A stretch of DNA of 64,000 nucleotides from Pedobacter metabolipauper. GTDB taxonomy: Bacteria > Bacteroidota > Bacteroidia > Sphingobacteriales > Sphingobacteriaceae. Within the stretch, counting starts at the first letter, position 1. Every line of letters begins with the position of its first letter. A program made the position numbers and the translations under genes. Below are positions 27,571-36,799 of the stretch, in pieces. The notes beneath the pieces are model-generated. The model made no database searches. It had not been told where the DNA came from and saw only the letters and a list, made by a program, of their open reading frames with translations. The stretch is from assembly GCF_004362715.1 (NCBI RefSeq), contig NZ_SNYC01000003.1, forward strand, positions 1,365,601 through 1,429,600, given 5' to 3'.

Positions 27571-29514
27571 TTAGCCTACGTGTTTCCTTACAATACCAAG
27601 TCTTTTCATCTTTGAGTTGAGGGTAGTAGCAGGCACATCCAGCAGATCTGCAGCACCGCCAGGCCCCGAGATTCTGCCCCCGCATTTTTTAAGCACCGAT
27701 AGTATGTAATCTCTTTCATTTTCATCAATGGATTTCACATAACCATCTTCGGTTTTAACTTCGGGAACATGGGTTACCCCATTAGGCAGAATGAGCTTAT
27801 CAATGCTATTGCCCCTGCTTAAAAGCACATTTCTTTCAATGATGTGCTCCAACTCCCTCACATTACCTGGCCAGCTGTAGTGTTCCAGTTCCTGAAGCGC
27901 ATGGCTGGAGACAACCATTTCTGATTTTCCGGCCATTGCCGCGTACTTTTCAAGGAAATGGGCAGCCAGTATCGGAATATCCCCTTTTCTATCCCTTAAT
28001 GGCGGCAGAATGATTGGAAAAACATTTAACCGGTAATAGAGATCCAGTCTGAAACGACCTGCAGCAACTTCCTTTTCCAGGTTGCAGTTCGTGGCCGCTA
28101 TAATCCTTACATCTACCTGAATGGTTTCTCTTCCGCCAAGTCTTTCGATTTCCTTTTCCTGAAGGACCCGCAATAATTTAGCCTGCGATTCCAGGGGAAG
28201 CTCTCCCATTTCATCGAGAAATATGGAACCGCCTGATGCCTGTTCGAATTTCCCTATTCTACGATCAACAGCCCCGGTAAAGGCTCCTTTTTCGTGTCCA
28301 AACAGTTCAGATTCTATCAGGTGCGTTGGCAACGCAGCACAATTTACGACAACAATTGGCTTTTTGTTTCTCGAAGAGAGCTCATGTATGGATTTGGCAA
28401 ACCTTTCCTTTCCTGTACCACTTTCTCCAAGGATCAGAACAGATGTTTCCATTGGCGCTACCAGTGTTAAATGGTCCAGGGCTGTTAGCAAGAGGTGACT
28501 TTTACCAATAATACCGGCAAAGCCGGCTTGTTTAACTTTGATCTGCCGCCCTTTCGATACTTCATCTGGTATGTTGTTTTTCATAGGCTTACCGGATCCG
28601 GCCAGAACGCCTTCAAACGTTTGCGACATTGGTTTTTGTAAACGGTTAACCAGTGCCAGATGGCGATTGTGATAGGCTGCTCCCTTTCGGTTATAGAAAG
28701 ACAGCGTAAATCCTGCCCGTCCATCAATTGGGATAAACATGACCAGGTTGGCAGACATACCAAATGTTTTTGCGACCAATTTTTTCGATGGGTTAATTTT
28801 ACAGACTTCTTCAAAATCAACCAGGTTGTAGATGGAAGATTTGGTATCTTCATTTCCGGGAACCTGATATTTAGGCAGGTCTGACGCCTTTATTCCAGTC
28901 ATATTCATCAGTTCCTGGGTCCCGATCGCCTGATATTCATTATAGCTTAACCGTAAAAAACAAACCCCATGATAAGGAATATTATCTAAGTTTTTCATGC
29001 CGATGGCAACAAAATCGAAGGGAATGTGGGGCTGGATGGCCTTTGCAATTTTCAAAAACCGATCCTCCCAGTTAACATCCTGTGCAATAATATCGGTAAT
29101 TACCGATTCCAGGGCCAGTTCGGTATCGCGCTTAAGCGCAAGATTTTGATTGTGGAGATACTGTGCAATCTCCAGGCTGACCAATACGTCTTTTTCTCTG
29201 AAAGGCTTTACTAAAAAACCGTAGGGTTGTGTATTTTTTGCCAGTTCCAATATTTTTTGATTTGAATTGGCAGACAGGTAAACGAAGGCAATGTTGTCTT
29301 CCAAAAGCTCCTTTGCCAGATCAATACCAGTTAAGGTGCCTTCAAGATGGATATCCAGTAAAACCAGCTGGGGCTTTTGTTTAGCGATGATTGTTCTGGC
29401 TTCGGCAACTGAGCTTGCTATATCACAAACACTATAACCGGCCTTTTCCAGGATCATTGAAAGATCATTGGCAACAATAAATTCGTCTTCGACAATTAGT
29501 ATTCTGATACCCAT
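27571..29514 (-). CDS. Sigma-54-dependent response regulator (REC-GAF-like-AAA+-Fis HTH)
   Basis: 647 residues. The receiver domain covers 1-120 with phospho-acceptor Asp54 (VLLDIHLEG) and a Lys in FLVKPF. Residues about 140-310 look GAF-like. The AAA+ domain (about 335-565) has Walker A GESGTGKE and the sigma-54 contact loop GAFTGA, plus SIFLDEMGEL. A Fis-type helix-turn-helix ends the protein (GGAADLLDVPATTLNSKMKRL). It should bind upstream of a sigma-54 promoter and open the complex when phosphorylated. A kinase starts next to it (11-base gap), and a candidate sigma-54 promoter lies upstream of the divergent operon. Confidence 0.93.
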   Translation of the reverse strand: MGIRILIVEDEFIVANDLSMILEKAGYSVCDIASSVAEARTIIAKQKPQLVLLDIHLEGTLTGIDLAKELLEDNIAFVYLSANSNQKILELAKNTQPYGFLVKPFREKDVLVSLEIAQYLHNQNLALKRDTELALESVITDIIAQDVNWEDRFLKIAKAIQPHIPFDFVAIGMKNLDNIPYHGVCFLRLSYNEYQAIGTQELMNMTGIKASDLPKYQVPGNEDTKSSIYNLVDFEEVCKINPSKKLVAKTFGMSANLVMFIPIDGRAGFTLSFYNRKGAAYHNRHLALVNRLQKPMSQTFEGVLAGSGKPMKNNIPDEVSKGRQIKVKQAGFAGIIGKSHLLLTALDHLTLVAPMETSVLILGESGTGKERFAKSIHELSSRNKKPIVVVNCAALPTHLIESELFGHEKGAFTGAVDRRIGKFEQASGGSIFLDEMGELPLESQAKLLRVLQEKEIERLGGRETIQVDVRIIAATNCNLEKEVAAGRFRLDLYYRLNVFPIILPPLRDRKGDIPILAAHFLEKYAAMAGKSEMVVSSHALQELEHYSWPGNVRELEHIIERNVLLSRGNSIDKLILPNGVTHVPEVKTEDGYVKSIDENERDYILSVLKKCGGRISGPGGAADLLDVPATTLNSKMKRLGIVRKHVG

Positions 29515-29525
29515 AATGAGATGTT

Positions 29526-30368
29526 TTAATTTAGAAATTGTAATATATTGTTGTTTGTGAGTTCATCACTAAAGCGGATACTGATCACAAGTCCGCCTTC
29601 ATTCTTTATTTTAAGTGTACCCTTGATCTGCTTGCTTAGCCCTCTTATTAAACTCATGCCGAGAGAGGTATCTCCGGATCGTTCATTTACCGAGGCATCT
29701 CCCACTCCGTTATCTCCAATGATCAGCTCATAATCAATCTTATTGTAATTTAGCAATTTAATGGTAATCAACCCCTTTTCTTTCTTTGAAGGAAAAGCAT
29801 ATTTGAGTGAGTTGGTAATGGCTTCATTCAGGATCAATCCAATGGGAACAGCCATCCTCACGTTAAATTCTGCATCATGGATATCAAGTTCAAAAGAGAT
29901 CCGTTCGTCTGCATCGAAACTATCACTAAGATAAGCCACAAGATCGGTAATATATGGTTTCATATCTACAGTTGCGAGGCTCCCGGACTGATATAGTTTT
30001 TGATGGACCAGTGAGATCGACTGCATCCTGTGCTGGCTTTCCTTAACCGCATTAAAGGCTATATCATTTTTTAAATACGCAGATTGGGTATTCAAAAGAC
30101 TGATCACGATCTGAAGGTTATTTTTAACCCGGTGGTGAATCTCTTTCATCAGCCATTCTTTTTCAGCAAGCAGCCCATCATTCTGCTCAGTCAGCTTCTT
30201 TAAACTAAGGTCCTTCAGCCCCAATGCTGCTGCATGATGCATCAATTGCTTATTTAACCGTTGTTTAAGATACAGCCTGCTCAAGCCTATGATTACTATA
30301 AGCAGCAACACAAAAGCAATGTTTATCATGGTTTGTCCCGGTACTTGCTGAATACTAAAAAAAATCAT
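29526..30368 (-). CDS. Sensor histidine kinase, HisKA_2 type, one membrane helix
   Basis: 280 residues. A single helix (about residues 13-32) is followed by a coiled coil and the HisKA_2 motif MKEIHHRVKNNLQIVIS with His78/His79. The HATPase domain has LNEAITNSLKYAFPS and GDNGVGDASV, so the ATP site looks complete. It lacks an extracellular sensor, so it may sense through its membrane helix or a partner. The response regulator follows in the same direction after 11 bases, so they form a likely two-component pair. The larger kinase at 23909 shares its catalytic part and might use the same regulator. Confidence 0.9.
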   Translation of the reverse strand: MIFFSIQQVPGQTMINIAFVLLLIVIIGLSRLYLKQRLNKQLMHHAAALGLKDLSLKKLTEQNDGLLAEKEWLMKEIHHRVKNNLQIVISLLNTQSAYLKNDIAFNAVKESQHRMQSISLVHQKLYQSGSLATVDMKPYITDLVAYLSDSFDADERISFELDIHDAEFNVRMAVPIGLILNEAITNSLKYAFPSKKEKGLITIKLLNYNKIDYELIIGDNGVGDASVNERSGDTSLGMSLIRGLSKQIKGTLKIKNEGGLVISIRFSDELTNNNILQFLN

Positions 30369-30511
30369 ACTTCTAATGGATCGAAGGTCAAGTTTCAGGA
30401 TTTAATAGTTAATGGGCTGCAAAATGTATGCCCCCGCAAATTAGGCCGAATCCGGGTCAATAAAACCAATTACCTGATTTTCAACTGACTGTTTTTCGTT
30501 TAATGGCGAGA

Positions 30512-30529
30512 TATCGTCAGTTGACGATA
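30512..30529. repeat. Palindrome TATCGTCA-GT-TGACGATA, possible activator site
   Basis: A perfect 8-base-arm palindrome in the 376-base gap between the kinase (start 30368) and the hydrolase operon (start 30745). It is 190 bases before the candidate -24/-12 promoter, the range at which sigma-54 activators bind. A related TAACGATA lies at 27541-27548 upstream of the porin. The rest of the gap holds no gene I would support, only a doubtful 83-residue frame on the minus strand. Confidence 0.5.
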
Positions 30530-30701
30530 CCTTTTGATCTTTACCCGCTCCGGCACTACCAAAAGAATCAAGTGTGCCAGACAATACCCAAAAAAATAAC
30601 CGTACTGTATTTCGCCGTATCACATCGCCAGTCAACGAAATAAAGTTAACAGATTCTTCTAAATAATAATCAATAATCTGTAAATCAAGCATTTAAAAAC
30701 A

Positions 30702-30717
30702 AGGCATAACGGTTGTA
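30702..30717 (+). promoter_or_regulatory. Candidate sigma-54 (-24/-12) promoter of the hydrolase operon
   Basis: AGGCATAACGGTTGTA fits the sigma-54 consensus TGGCACGnnnnTTGCA in spacing and in GGCA and TTG. The -12 GC is replaced by GT, a real departure from consensus. It would start transcription near 30729, 16 bases before the ATG at 30745. A sigma-54 activator gene is 1.2 kb away. No convincing TAnnTTTG box was found here. Confidence 0.35.
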
Positions 30718-30744
30718 ATTAACTAATCACATAAATATTGTGAG

Positions 30745-31527
30745 ATGAAAAATTTAACACCAAAAACCATTGTATTCATCACCGGCGCTTTTGTAAGCAG
30801 TAACAGCTGGGACGAGTGGCAGCTTTTCTTCCAGGAAAAGGGATTTGAAACTGCTGCACCGGCATGGCCATTCAAAGGATCTTCTGCCAATCAGCTTCGT
30901 TTAAAGCATCCAGATCAGGACATTGCGTCCATCAGGTTACAAAGCCTGGTCGATCATTATACAGACTATATTGCCAAACTCCCTGAAAAGCCAATTCTGA
31001 TCGGACATTCCATGGGCGGACTTTTGGTGCAGCTCCTTATTCAAAAAGAACTTGCCTTCGCGGGCATTGCCATCCATTCCCTGCAGCCACAAGGCGTTTT
31101 TACTTTTAAGTTTTCCTTTTATAAAGCAGGATGGGGCCCCTTGGGGTTTTTCACATCTGCAAAAAAAACGTACCTCATGTCTTTTAGAGAATGGCAGTAT
31201 GCATTTACGAATTGTATGCCCTACGAAGCGCAAAAAGAGGCCTATTACAAGTTATTGGTACCGGAGTCTAAGCTGGTGGTCCGTGATGCGATCACCGATG
31301 TGGCCAGAGTCGACTTCAAAAAGCCGCATGCCCCGCTCCTCTTTATTTCCGGAAGCATCGACAGGTTCATCCCCGCATCCCTAAACTATTCAAATTATAA
31401 GAAATACAGCCATAGCGGTTCAACTACAGACTATAAAGAATTTGAGGGGAGAAACCATTTTGTTCTTGGACAGCCAACCTGGAAGGAAAATGCAGGTTAC
31501 ATCGCCAACTGGATAGCAAATCTTTAA
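30745..31527 (+). CDS. Alpha/beta hydrolase (serine)
   Basis: 260 residues, no signal peptide, so cytoplasmic. The nucleophile Ser89 is in IGHSMGGLL, with a probable acid in SGSIDRFIP and His in GRNHFVLGQP. The oxyanion region is FITGAFVSSN. Esterase, lipase or carbon-carbon hydrolase activity is possible; substrate unknown. It is the first of four genes on the same strand, each separated by 15-30 bases and each encoding a hydrolase-type fold, the last three with export signals. This suggests a catabolic or detoxification operon acting at two cellular sites. Confidence 0.87.
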   Translation: MKNLTPKTIVFITGAFVSSNSWDEWQLFFQEKGFETAAPAWPFKGSSANQLRLKHPDQDIASIRLQSLVDHYTDYIAKLPEKPILIGHSMGGLLVQLLIQKELAFAGIAIHSLQPQGVFTFKFSFYKAGWGPLGFFTSAKKTYLMSFREWQYAFTNCMPYEAQKEAYYKLLVPESKLVVRDAITDVARVDFKKPHAPLLFISGSIDRFIPASLNYSNYKKYSHSGSTTDYKEFEGRNHFVLGQPTWKENAGYIANWIANL

Positions 31528-31557
31528 CAAAACATCACCGCAACTAATTTTAAGATC

Positions 31558-33324
31558 ATGAACAGCAAAATCAAGTTATTTGGCTTACTGATATGGAGCC
31601 CCTTTCTATTGTTTGCCCAGAAGGCCGACCTCATCATTATCCATGGAAATATCGCTACGATGAACAAGCCCAATGAATTCAAAGCGGCCGTAGCCATTAA
31701 AGATGGAATCATTCAGGAAGTGGGCAGCTCAAAAAGTATCCTGTTCACCTACCGGTCAAAAATGACCAGGGTGATCGACGCGCAGGGAAAAACAATCATA
31801 CCCGGACTCAACGACAGCCACATGCACATCATTAGAGAAGGACTGCATTTTAACAGCGAACTTCGATGGGACGGTGTTAAAACACTCAAGCGGGCAATGG
31901 AGATGCTCAAAGAGCAGGCACAGCGCACGCCTCCGGGAGTTTGGATCAAGGTGATTGGCGGATGGAACGAGTTTCAGTTCGCCGAAAAGAGGCAACCTAC
32001 CATAGCAGAGATCAATGAAGCAGTGCCCGATAAACCTGTTTTTATCACTTATCTATATGGCAAGGCATTTCTTAACAAAAAGGGGATCGAGGTATTGAAG
32101 TACAATGCGAATACCCATTATGAAGGCAGCCTTCTGGAAAAGGACAATGCCGGTAATTTAACCGGGGTCATGTTCGCAAAGGAAACGCCAAAAGCCATTT
32201 ATACCACACTGGCATTGACCACCATGCTCAATCCTGAAGAAAAGATGAATAGTACACTTCAGTTTTACCGTGAACTGAATGGCTTTGGTCTTACCAGTGC
32301 GGTTGATGCCGCTGGTGGTGGACAAAATTATGATGGTGATTATGCCATTGCGGCCGAATTGGCCAGGCAGGGTAAGCTAAACCTAAGAACTTCCTACTAT
32401 CTTTTCGCCCAGAAAAAAGGAGCCGAACTCCAGGATTACGAAAAGTGGGCAGCCGCAACCTATCCCAATAAGAACGACCACATGCTGATGGCCAACGGCT
32501 ATTCAATGGAAGGTGCCGGTGAAAATATTGTTGCCTCTGCCGCAGATTTTGAAAATTTCCTGGAGCCGCGGATTGTGCTGTCAGACAGTATGGAAACCGA
32601 CCTGGAGCCAGTGATCCGTTTACTGGTCAGGAACAGATGGCCTTTTCGGCTCCACGCTACTTATGGCGAATCGATAGAAAGGATGCTGAACGTATTTGAA
32701 AAGATAAACCGTGACACGCCGTTTAATGGATTGAGGTGGATTTTTGACCATGCCGAGACCATAACCAATCCACAGCTGCTCCGGGTTAAGCAACTGGGCG
32801 GAGGCATAGCCGTACAGTTCAGAATGTATTTTCAGGGCGAGCTTTACACCAAAATGTATGGAGCGCCTGAACGGCAGCTCCCTCCCATTAAGCAGATGCT
32901 CAAATTGGGTATTCCTGTTGGCGTAGGCACAGATGCACCCAGAATTTCAACCTACAACCCCTGGATGTCGCTGCACTGGTTATTGACCGGAAAAACAATT
33001 GGCGGAATGCAATTTTGGCCAAAGGACCAGGTATTGGACAAATATACCGCACTTCAATTGTATACCTCCGGCAGTGCCTGGTTTTCTGGAGAGGAAAAAC
33101 TAAAAGGCAGGATTGAAAAGGGAATGTATGCAGACCTCGTGATCCTTTCGGACGATTATTTTAAAGTTCCCGCAGATGAGGTCAGAAAAATTACCGCAAA
33201 ACTGACCATAGTAAATGGCAGGATCGTGTATGCCAGGGATGAATACAAATCGCTGGATCCTGGTATTGCTGCAGTAATTCCTTCCTGGTCGCCGGTAAAA
33301 TACTACGGAGGATACCAAAAGTAA
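31558..33324 (+). CDS. Exported amidohydrolase family protein (YtcJ-like)
   Basis: 588 residues. A signal peptide (KLFGLLIWSPFLLFAQ) is followed by the small beta-sandwich part (ADLIIIHGNIATMN, VSSSKSIL-type) and the metal-dependent TIM barrel. Metal-binding HxH is in LNDSHMHIIREG, with further His in RLHATYG and FDHAET, and the Asp in GVGTDAPRIS. The fold and length fit amidohydrolase_3 proteins related to YtcJ and N-substituted formamide deformylase. The substrate is unknown. It is the second gene of the four-gene operon. Confidence 0.88.
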   Translation: MNSKIKLFGLLIWSPFLLFAQKADLIIIHGNIATMNKPNEFKAAVAIKDGIIQEVGSSKSILFTYRSKMTRVIDAQGKTIIPGLNDSHMHIIREGLHFNSELRWDGVKTLKRAMEMLKEQAQRTPPGVWIKVIGGWNEFQFAEKRQPTIAEINEAVPDKPVFITYLYGKAFLNKKGIEVLKYNANTHYEGSLLEKDNAGNLTGVMFAKETPKAIYTTLALTTMLNPEEKMNSTLQFYRELNGFGLTSAVDAAGGGQNYDGDYAIAAELARQGKLNLRTSYYLFAQKKGAELQDYEKWAAATYPNKNDHMLMANGYSMEGAGENIVASAADFENFLEPRIVLSDSMETDLEPVIRLLVRNRWPFRLHATYGESIERMLNVFEKINRDTPFNGLRWIFDHAETITNPQLLRVKQLGGGIAVQFRMYFQGELYTKMYGAPERQLPPIKQMLKLGIPVGVGTDAPRISTYNPWMSLHWLLTGKTIGGMQFWPKDQVLDKYTALQLYTSGSAWFSGEEKLKGRIEKGMYADLVILSDDYFKVPADEVRKITAKLTIVNGRIVYARDEYKSLDPGIAAVIPSWSPVKYYGGYQK

Positions 33325-33353
33325 AAACTACAAACCCATATTATCAAAACAAA

Positions 33354-34373
33354 ATGAAAGCAATTAGATTATTTACGCTGATGCTCTTACTGAGCTATCT
33401 CGGCCCAACCGGCAAACTCATGGCGCAGATGCCATTGCCACCACATGTACCCATCTGGGACGCAAATACCGTGGAACTGAAGCTCCATAAAATCACGGCA
33501 GATACCTATGCCATCATCCCGTCAACCGCAGCCGCTGAAACCTCAAAAGGCATTCCACAAGCAACGACAGGCGGATTCATTGTTGGCGAAAAGGGCGTAC
33601 TGCTCATTGAGGTAATGATGACCAGGCGTTTGTATGAGCAGCAGATTAAACTGGTACGTTCGGTAACGGACAAACCCATCCTGTTTGCGGTAAATACGAG
33701 TGACCACGGAGATCATTGTTTCAGCAACTATCTGTTGCCAGCTACTACAGTCATTATCCAAAATGAATTTGCAAAAGACAACCTTGCTGCAAATTATGAT
33801 GGCATCAAACAGTTCATGGTGATGCTTTTTGGCGCTAACCGCGGGATCGAAAACACCATATATCGTCCGGCAGATATCGTAATCCCTAAAAACAGCAACT
33901 TAAAGATAGATTTAGGAAAGGGCAAGATCATCGAATTCCTGAATGTGGGCACCGCCCAATCTCCTGCTGATCTATTTGTATGGATGCCGTCAACCAAAGT
34001 ATTTTGGGCAGGAAATCCGTTCATTGCTGAAAGCCCCGCTATTCCATGGTTATTTGATGGTTTTTTTCTGGAACCGGCTATGAACCTCAAAAAAATCTAT
34101 AATTTCCTGCCAGATGACGCCATCGTAGTGCCTGGCCACGGGCGGATCACCAATAAGGCAGGCATCAAATATACCATCGATTATGTGGAAGCATTAGAAG
34201 CCAATGTGAAAAAGGCAGTTGAAAACGGACTGAGTCTTGAACAGGCAAAATCAACCATCAAAATGTCGGAATTTAACCAGGGGTATGTCCTTTTCGATTG
34301 GCTGCATTTCAATTTCAATCTTCCAAATGCCTATAAGGACATCACTGAGAACAAAAAATCAATTATCAAATAA
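33354..34373 (+). CDS. Exported metallo-beta-lactamase-fold protein lacking most metal ligands
   Basis: 339 residues with a signal peptide (…LGPTGKLMAQ). The fold is that of MBL hydrolases close to the SoxH/Bcepa type: GGFIVGEKGVLLIEV, TDKPILFAVNTSDHGDHCFSN, AKSPADLFVWMPS-like, VPGHGRI. The normal first motif NTHxHxDH reads N-T-S116-D-H118-G-D120-H121, so the first His is Ser. The GxxHTPGD His is Gln202, and the FxGD Asp is Asn221; only His262 (PGHG) remains of the distal ligands. It probably binds at most one metal or none, and may be a non-hydrolytic or altered enzyme. The gene is intact and in an operon, so it is not a pseudogene. Confidence 0.85.
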   Translation: MKAIRLFTLMLLLSYLGPTGKLMAQMPLPPHVPIWDANTVELKLHKITADTYAIIPSTAAAETSKGIPQATTGGFIVGEKGVLLIEVMMTRRLYEQQIKLVRSVTDKPILFAVNTSDHGDHCFSNYLLPATTVIIQNEFAKDNLAANYDGIKQFMVMLFGANRGIENTIYRPADIVIPKNSNLKIDLGKGKIIEFLNVGTAQSPADLFVWMPSTKVFWAGNPFIAESPAIPWLFDGFFLEPAMNLKKIYNFLPDDAIVVPGHGRITNKAGIKYTIDYVEALEANVKKAVENGLSLEQAKSTIKMSEFNQGYVLFDWLHFNFNLPNAYKDITENKKSIIK

Positions 34374-34388
34374 CCTAATTATAAGATC

Positions 34389-35327
34389 ATGAAAAAAACA
34401 ACAAAATGCCTGATGCTGCTTGCAGCTATCTATTTCCTAATGTTTATAAGTACAGACAAAATTCTTGCAGCTACAACCGTGAAGGCCGCAAATCCCCCTG
34501 CTGGCTTTAAACACCAGTATGCTACTGTAAATGGGATAAAAATCCATTATGTAATTGGTGGAAAAGGAGCTCCTTTATTACTTGTTCATGGCTTTGGCCA
34601 GAATTGGTACATGTGGAACCGCTTGCTGCCCGAGCTATCCAAACACTTTACAGTAATTGCCCCGGATTTGAGAGGTGTAGGAGAATCTGGCAAACCTGCT
34701 GGTGGCTACGATAAAAAAACGATGGCCCGGGATATGCACGAACTGATGAAAAAACTTGGCTATAACCACATCAACCTGGCCGGACATGACATCGGCCTGA
34801 TGGTTGCCTATGCTTATGCTGCCCAATATCCAGGTGAAATTAAAAAACTAGCCTTAATGGATGCCCTGCTCCCCGGCGTTGAACCGGTGTGGAGCCAGGT
34901 CAAAGCTGGCGCCTGGTGGTTTGGTTTTTTCGGAATGCCAAATTCCGGCGAAATCGTAGCCGGAAAAGCACGACTTTTCCTAACCAGTTTCTGGCCATTG
35001 GTAGGTTATGTCAAAAATCCATTTACTGTTGCTGAAAAGAACGAATTTATCAGGGCCTATAGTGTTACAGGGGCAACTACCGGAGCATTCCATTGGTTTG
35101 GGGCCTTTCCGCAGGATGCGAAGGACAATGTAGAACTGATGAAAACCAAGTTAACCATACCGGTACTGGCTATGGGTTCACAACACTTCGCGGCTCCATT
35201 TTTGGCAGACCATTCCAAACTCGTTGCCACGAATGTAAAGGAATCCATCATCAGTGATTCCGGACATTGGATTGTACAGGAACAGACTGCGCAAACCCTG
35301 AAAGGGCTGCTGGATTTCTTTCTATAA
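34389..35327 (+). CDS. Exported alpha/beta hydrolase, aspartate-nucleophile type (epoxide hydrolase/dehalogenase-like)
   Basis: 312 residues. A signal peptide (KTTKCLMLLAAIYFLMF…) precedes the hydrolase domain: LLVHGFGQNWYMW, PDLRGVGESGKP, and the nucleophile elbow AGHDIGLMVA with Asp134, then His293 in DSGHWIVQEQ. The Asp in place of Ser is typical of epoxide hydrolases and haloalkane or fluoroacetate dehalogenases; which one cannot be told. It is the last gene of the four-gene operon, 15 bases after the MBL-fold gene, and ends with a terminator. Confidence 0.88.
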   Translation: MKKTTKCLMLLAAIYFLMFISTDKILAATTVKAANPPAGFKHQYATVNGIKIHYVIGGKGAPLLLVHGFGQNWYMWNRLLPELSKHFTVIAPDLRGVGESGKPAGGYDKKTMARDMHELMKKLGYNHINLAGHDIGLMVAYAYAAQYPGEIKKLALMDALLPGVEPVWSQVKAGAWWFGFFGMPNSGEIVAGKARLFLTSFWPLVGYVKNPFTVAEKNEFIRAYSVTGATTGAFHWFGAFPQDAKDNVELMKTKLTIPVLAMGSQHFAAPFLADHSKLVATNVKESIISDSGHWIVQEQTAQTLKGLLDFFL

Positions 35328-35340
35328 ATTAAGTCAAACA

Positions 35341-35375
35341 AAAAAAGCTGTATCAAATTACGATACAGCTTTTTT
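35341..35375. terminator. Bidirectional terminator between hydrolase operon and rnz
   Basis: AAAAAAGCTGTATC and GATACAGCTTTTTT form a stem of about 13 bases with a seven-base loop. It lies between convergent genes, with A and T runs that suit termination on either strand. Confidence 0.9.
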
Positions 35376-35406
35376 ATAGGAAACCTGATTCAATGAGAAC
35401 CTGTCC

Positions 35407-36318
35407 TTATATCGAATACGTAATTCCTTCAATGGCAAGCTCGGTATTTTCAAACACGGATTTGGCTTCTTCTAAAAGAGGCTGTAAGATCTTGTACCTC
35501 GATGAGAAGTGACCGATGAGTAATTTAGTGGCGCCGGTCAGTTGAGCGATCTGAGCCGCCTGTAATGCAGTAGTATGATGCGTCTGATTTGCCCGTTCTA
35601 TCATTTCATGTAAAAAGGTAGCTTCATGATACAGGGTATCACAATCTTTGATACTCTCAAAATAACGTTCATCAAATAACGTATCTGAGCAATACCCATA
35701 TTTTCTTGGTTTATCAGAATCTATGGTGTAATCCTTATTCAGGATTACCTGTCCATTTGGAAGATCCAGGTCTACCCCTCTTTTTAGCAATGGATAATAC
35801 TCAATTGGAATATTTTCAGCTTCGAGTTTCTCTACCATAAGCTTGCGCAGGCGTTTCTTCTGTGTAAACTTAAAACCTGTACAAGGAATCCTGTGGTTCA
35901 GAACAATGGTTTCTACAATGACGTCTGCATTTTCAAAGATCTTTACCGGTTCACTGGCTTCGGTTACCACAAATTCTATGGGATACCTGATCACTGTTTC
36001 CGAGTGTTTAAACTGAAGGGCAAGGATTTCCTGCAATGCAACAGGAGCAAATATTTTAATGGGTTTAATGCGTCCGTTTAAATGCAGACTGGAGAGCAGC
36101 CCGATCAGGCCAAAGTAATGGTCGCCATGAAGATGGCTGATAAATATAAAATCTATTTTATTGGCTTTAAAACCAAAGCGGATCAATTGCTGCTGTGTAC
36201 CTTCGCCGCAATCTATTAAGTAAAACTTTTCATTACAGTTTAACAGTTGAGCCGTTGGATTTCTATTGTACACAGGCGTTGCAGAACTACTGCCTAAAAT
36301 AGTAACCTCAAATTTCAT
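35407..36318 (-). CDS. rnz: Ribonuclease Z
   Basis: 303 residues, standard for bacterial RNase Z. The zinc motif HxHxDH is in SHLHGDHYFGL (His62, His64, Asp66, His67), and later ligands lie in YCSDTLFDERY, LYHEATF and LIGHFSSRY. It trims the 3' trailer of tRNA precursors. The ATG overlaps the STAS gene stop by one base (TAATG), so the two are translationally coupled. Confidence 0.95.
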   Translation of the reverse strand: MKFEVTILGSSSATPVYNRNPTAQLLNCNEKFYLIDCGEGTQQQLIRFGFKANKIDFIFISHLHGDHYFGLIGLLSSLHLNGRIKPIKIFAPVALQEILALQFKHSETVIRYPIEFVVTEASEPVKIFENADVIVETIVLNHRIPCTGFKFTQKKRLRKLMVEKLEAENIPIEYYPLLKRGVDLDLPNGQVILNKDYTIDSDKPRKYGYCSDTLFDERYFESIKDCDTLYHEATFLHEMIERANQTHHTTALQAAQIAQLTGATKLLIGHFSSRYKILQPLLEEAKSVFENTELAIEGITYSI

Positions 36319-36704
36319 TAATCTCTTTCCACCCCGCCTAATAGTTCTTTCTCAATTTCTTCCATAAAGATCAGATCTGTTGCCTCATCCAGTTTATTAA
36401 CGATGGTTAATGCCTTGTCAAGGTTTGACATCTTTAATATTCTTGCAACTACATCATTGATGCCGGTTACAATAAATAAACCATTCGCTTTTTTACACAA
36501 CCGGTCTCCAACAAGCAAACTGCTCAGATCCTGTGAATCGTCACATTGTTTAATAGATGAGATATCTACAACGATATTACAATATCCTTCTGCGTTCAAT
36601 AAGATGAATTCAGATTTTAATTTAGGGGCATTATCATTTGTAAACTTAGATTCTTTAAGTTTTAAAACAACATACTTGTCATGTTTATCAACTGAGAATT
36701 TCAT
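36318..36704 (-). CDS. STAS-domain protein (anti-sigma-factor antagonist-like)
   Basis: 128 residues, a single STAS domain with VVDISSIKQCDDSQDLSSLLVGD, the loop where antagonists carry the regulatory Ser/Thr. Here Ser residues are present at that loop. Such proteins bind anti-sigma kinases, but Bacteroidota usually lack sigma-B; other partners (transport or lipid systems) are possible. No anti-sigma gene is adjacent. It is co-translated with rnz. Confidence 0.75.
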   Translation of the reverse strand: MKFSVDKHDKYVVLKLKESKFTNDNAPKLKSEFILLNAEGYCNIVVDISSIKQCDDSQDLSSLLVGDRLCKKANGLFIVTGINDVVARILKMSNLDKALTIVNKLDEATDLIFMEEIEKELLGGVERD

Positions 36705-36799
36705 ATTATTTGTTTAAGTTGTCTTGCTAAAAGTACTAATTTAATCTCTTATACACTTCATCGGGCTACAAAATTAACCCGGATACAGATGCCGTGCAT

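Noticed and set aside
30441..30692. 83-residue frame on the minus strand in the 376-base gap before the hydrolase operon
   Set aside because: No recognisable domain, no ribosome-binding signal, ends in a weak polar tail, and it overlaps the palindrome at 30512-30529; more likely non-coding regulatory sequence.
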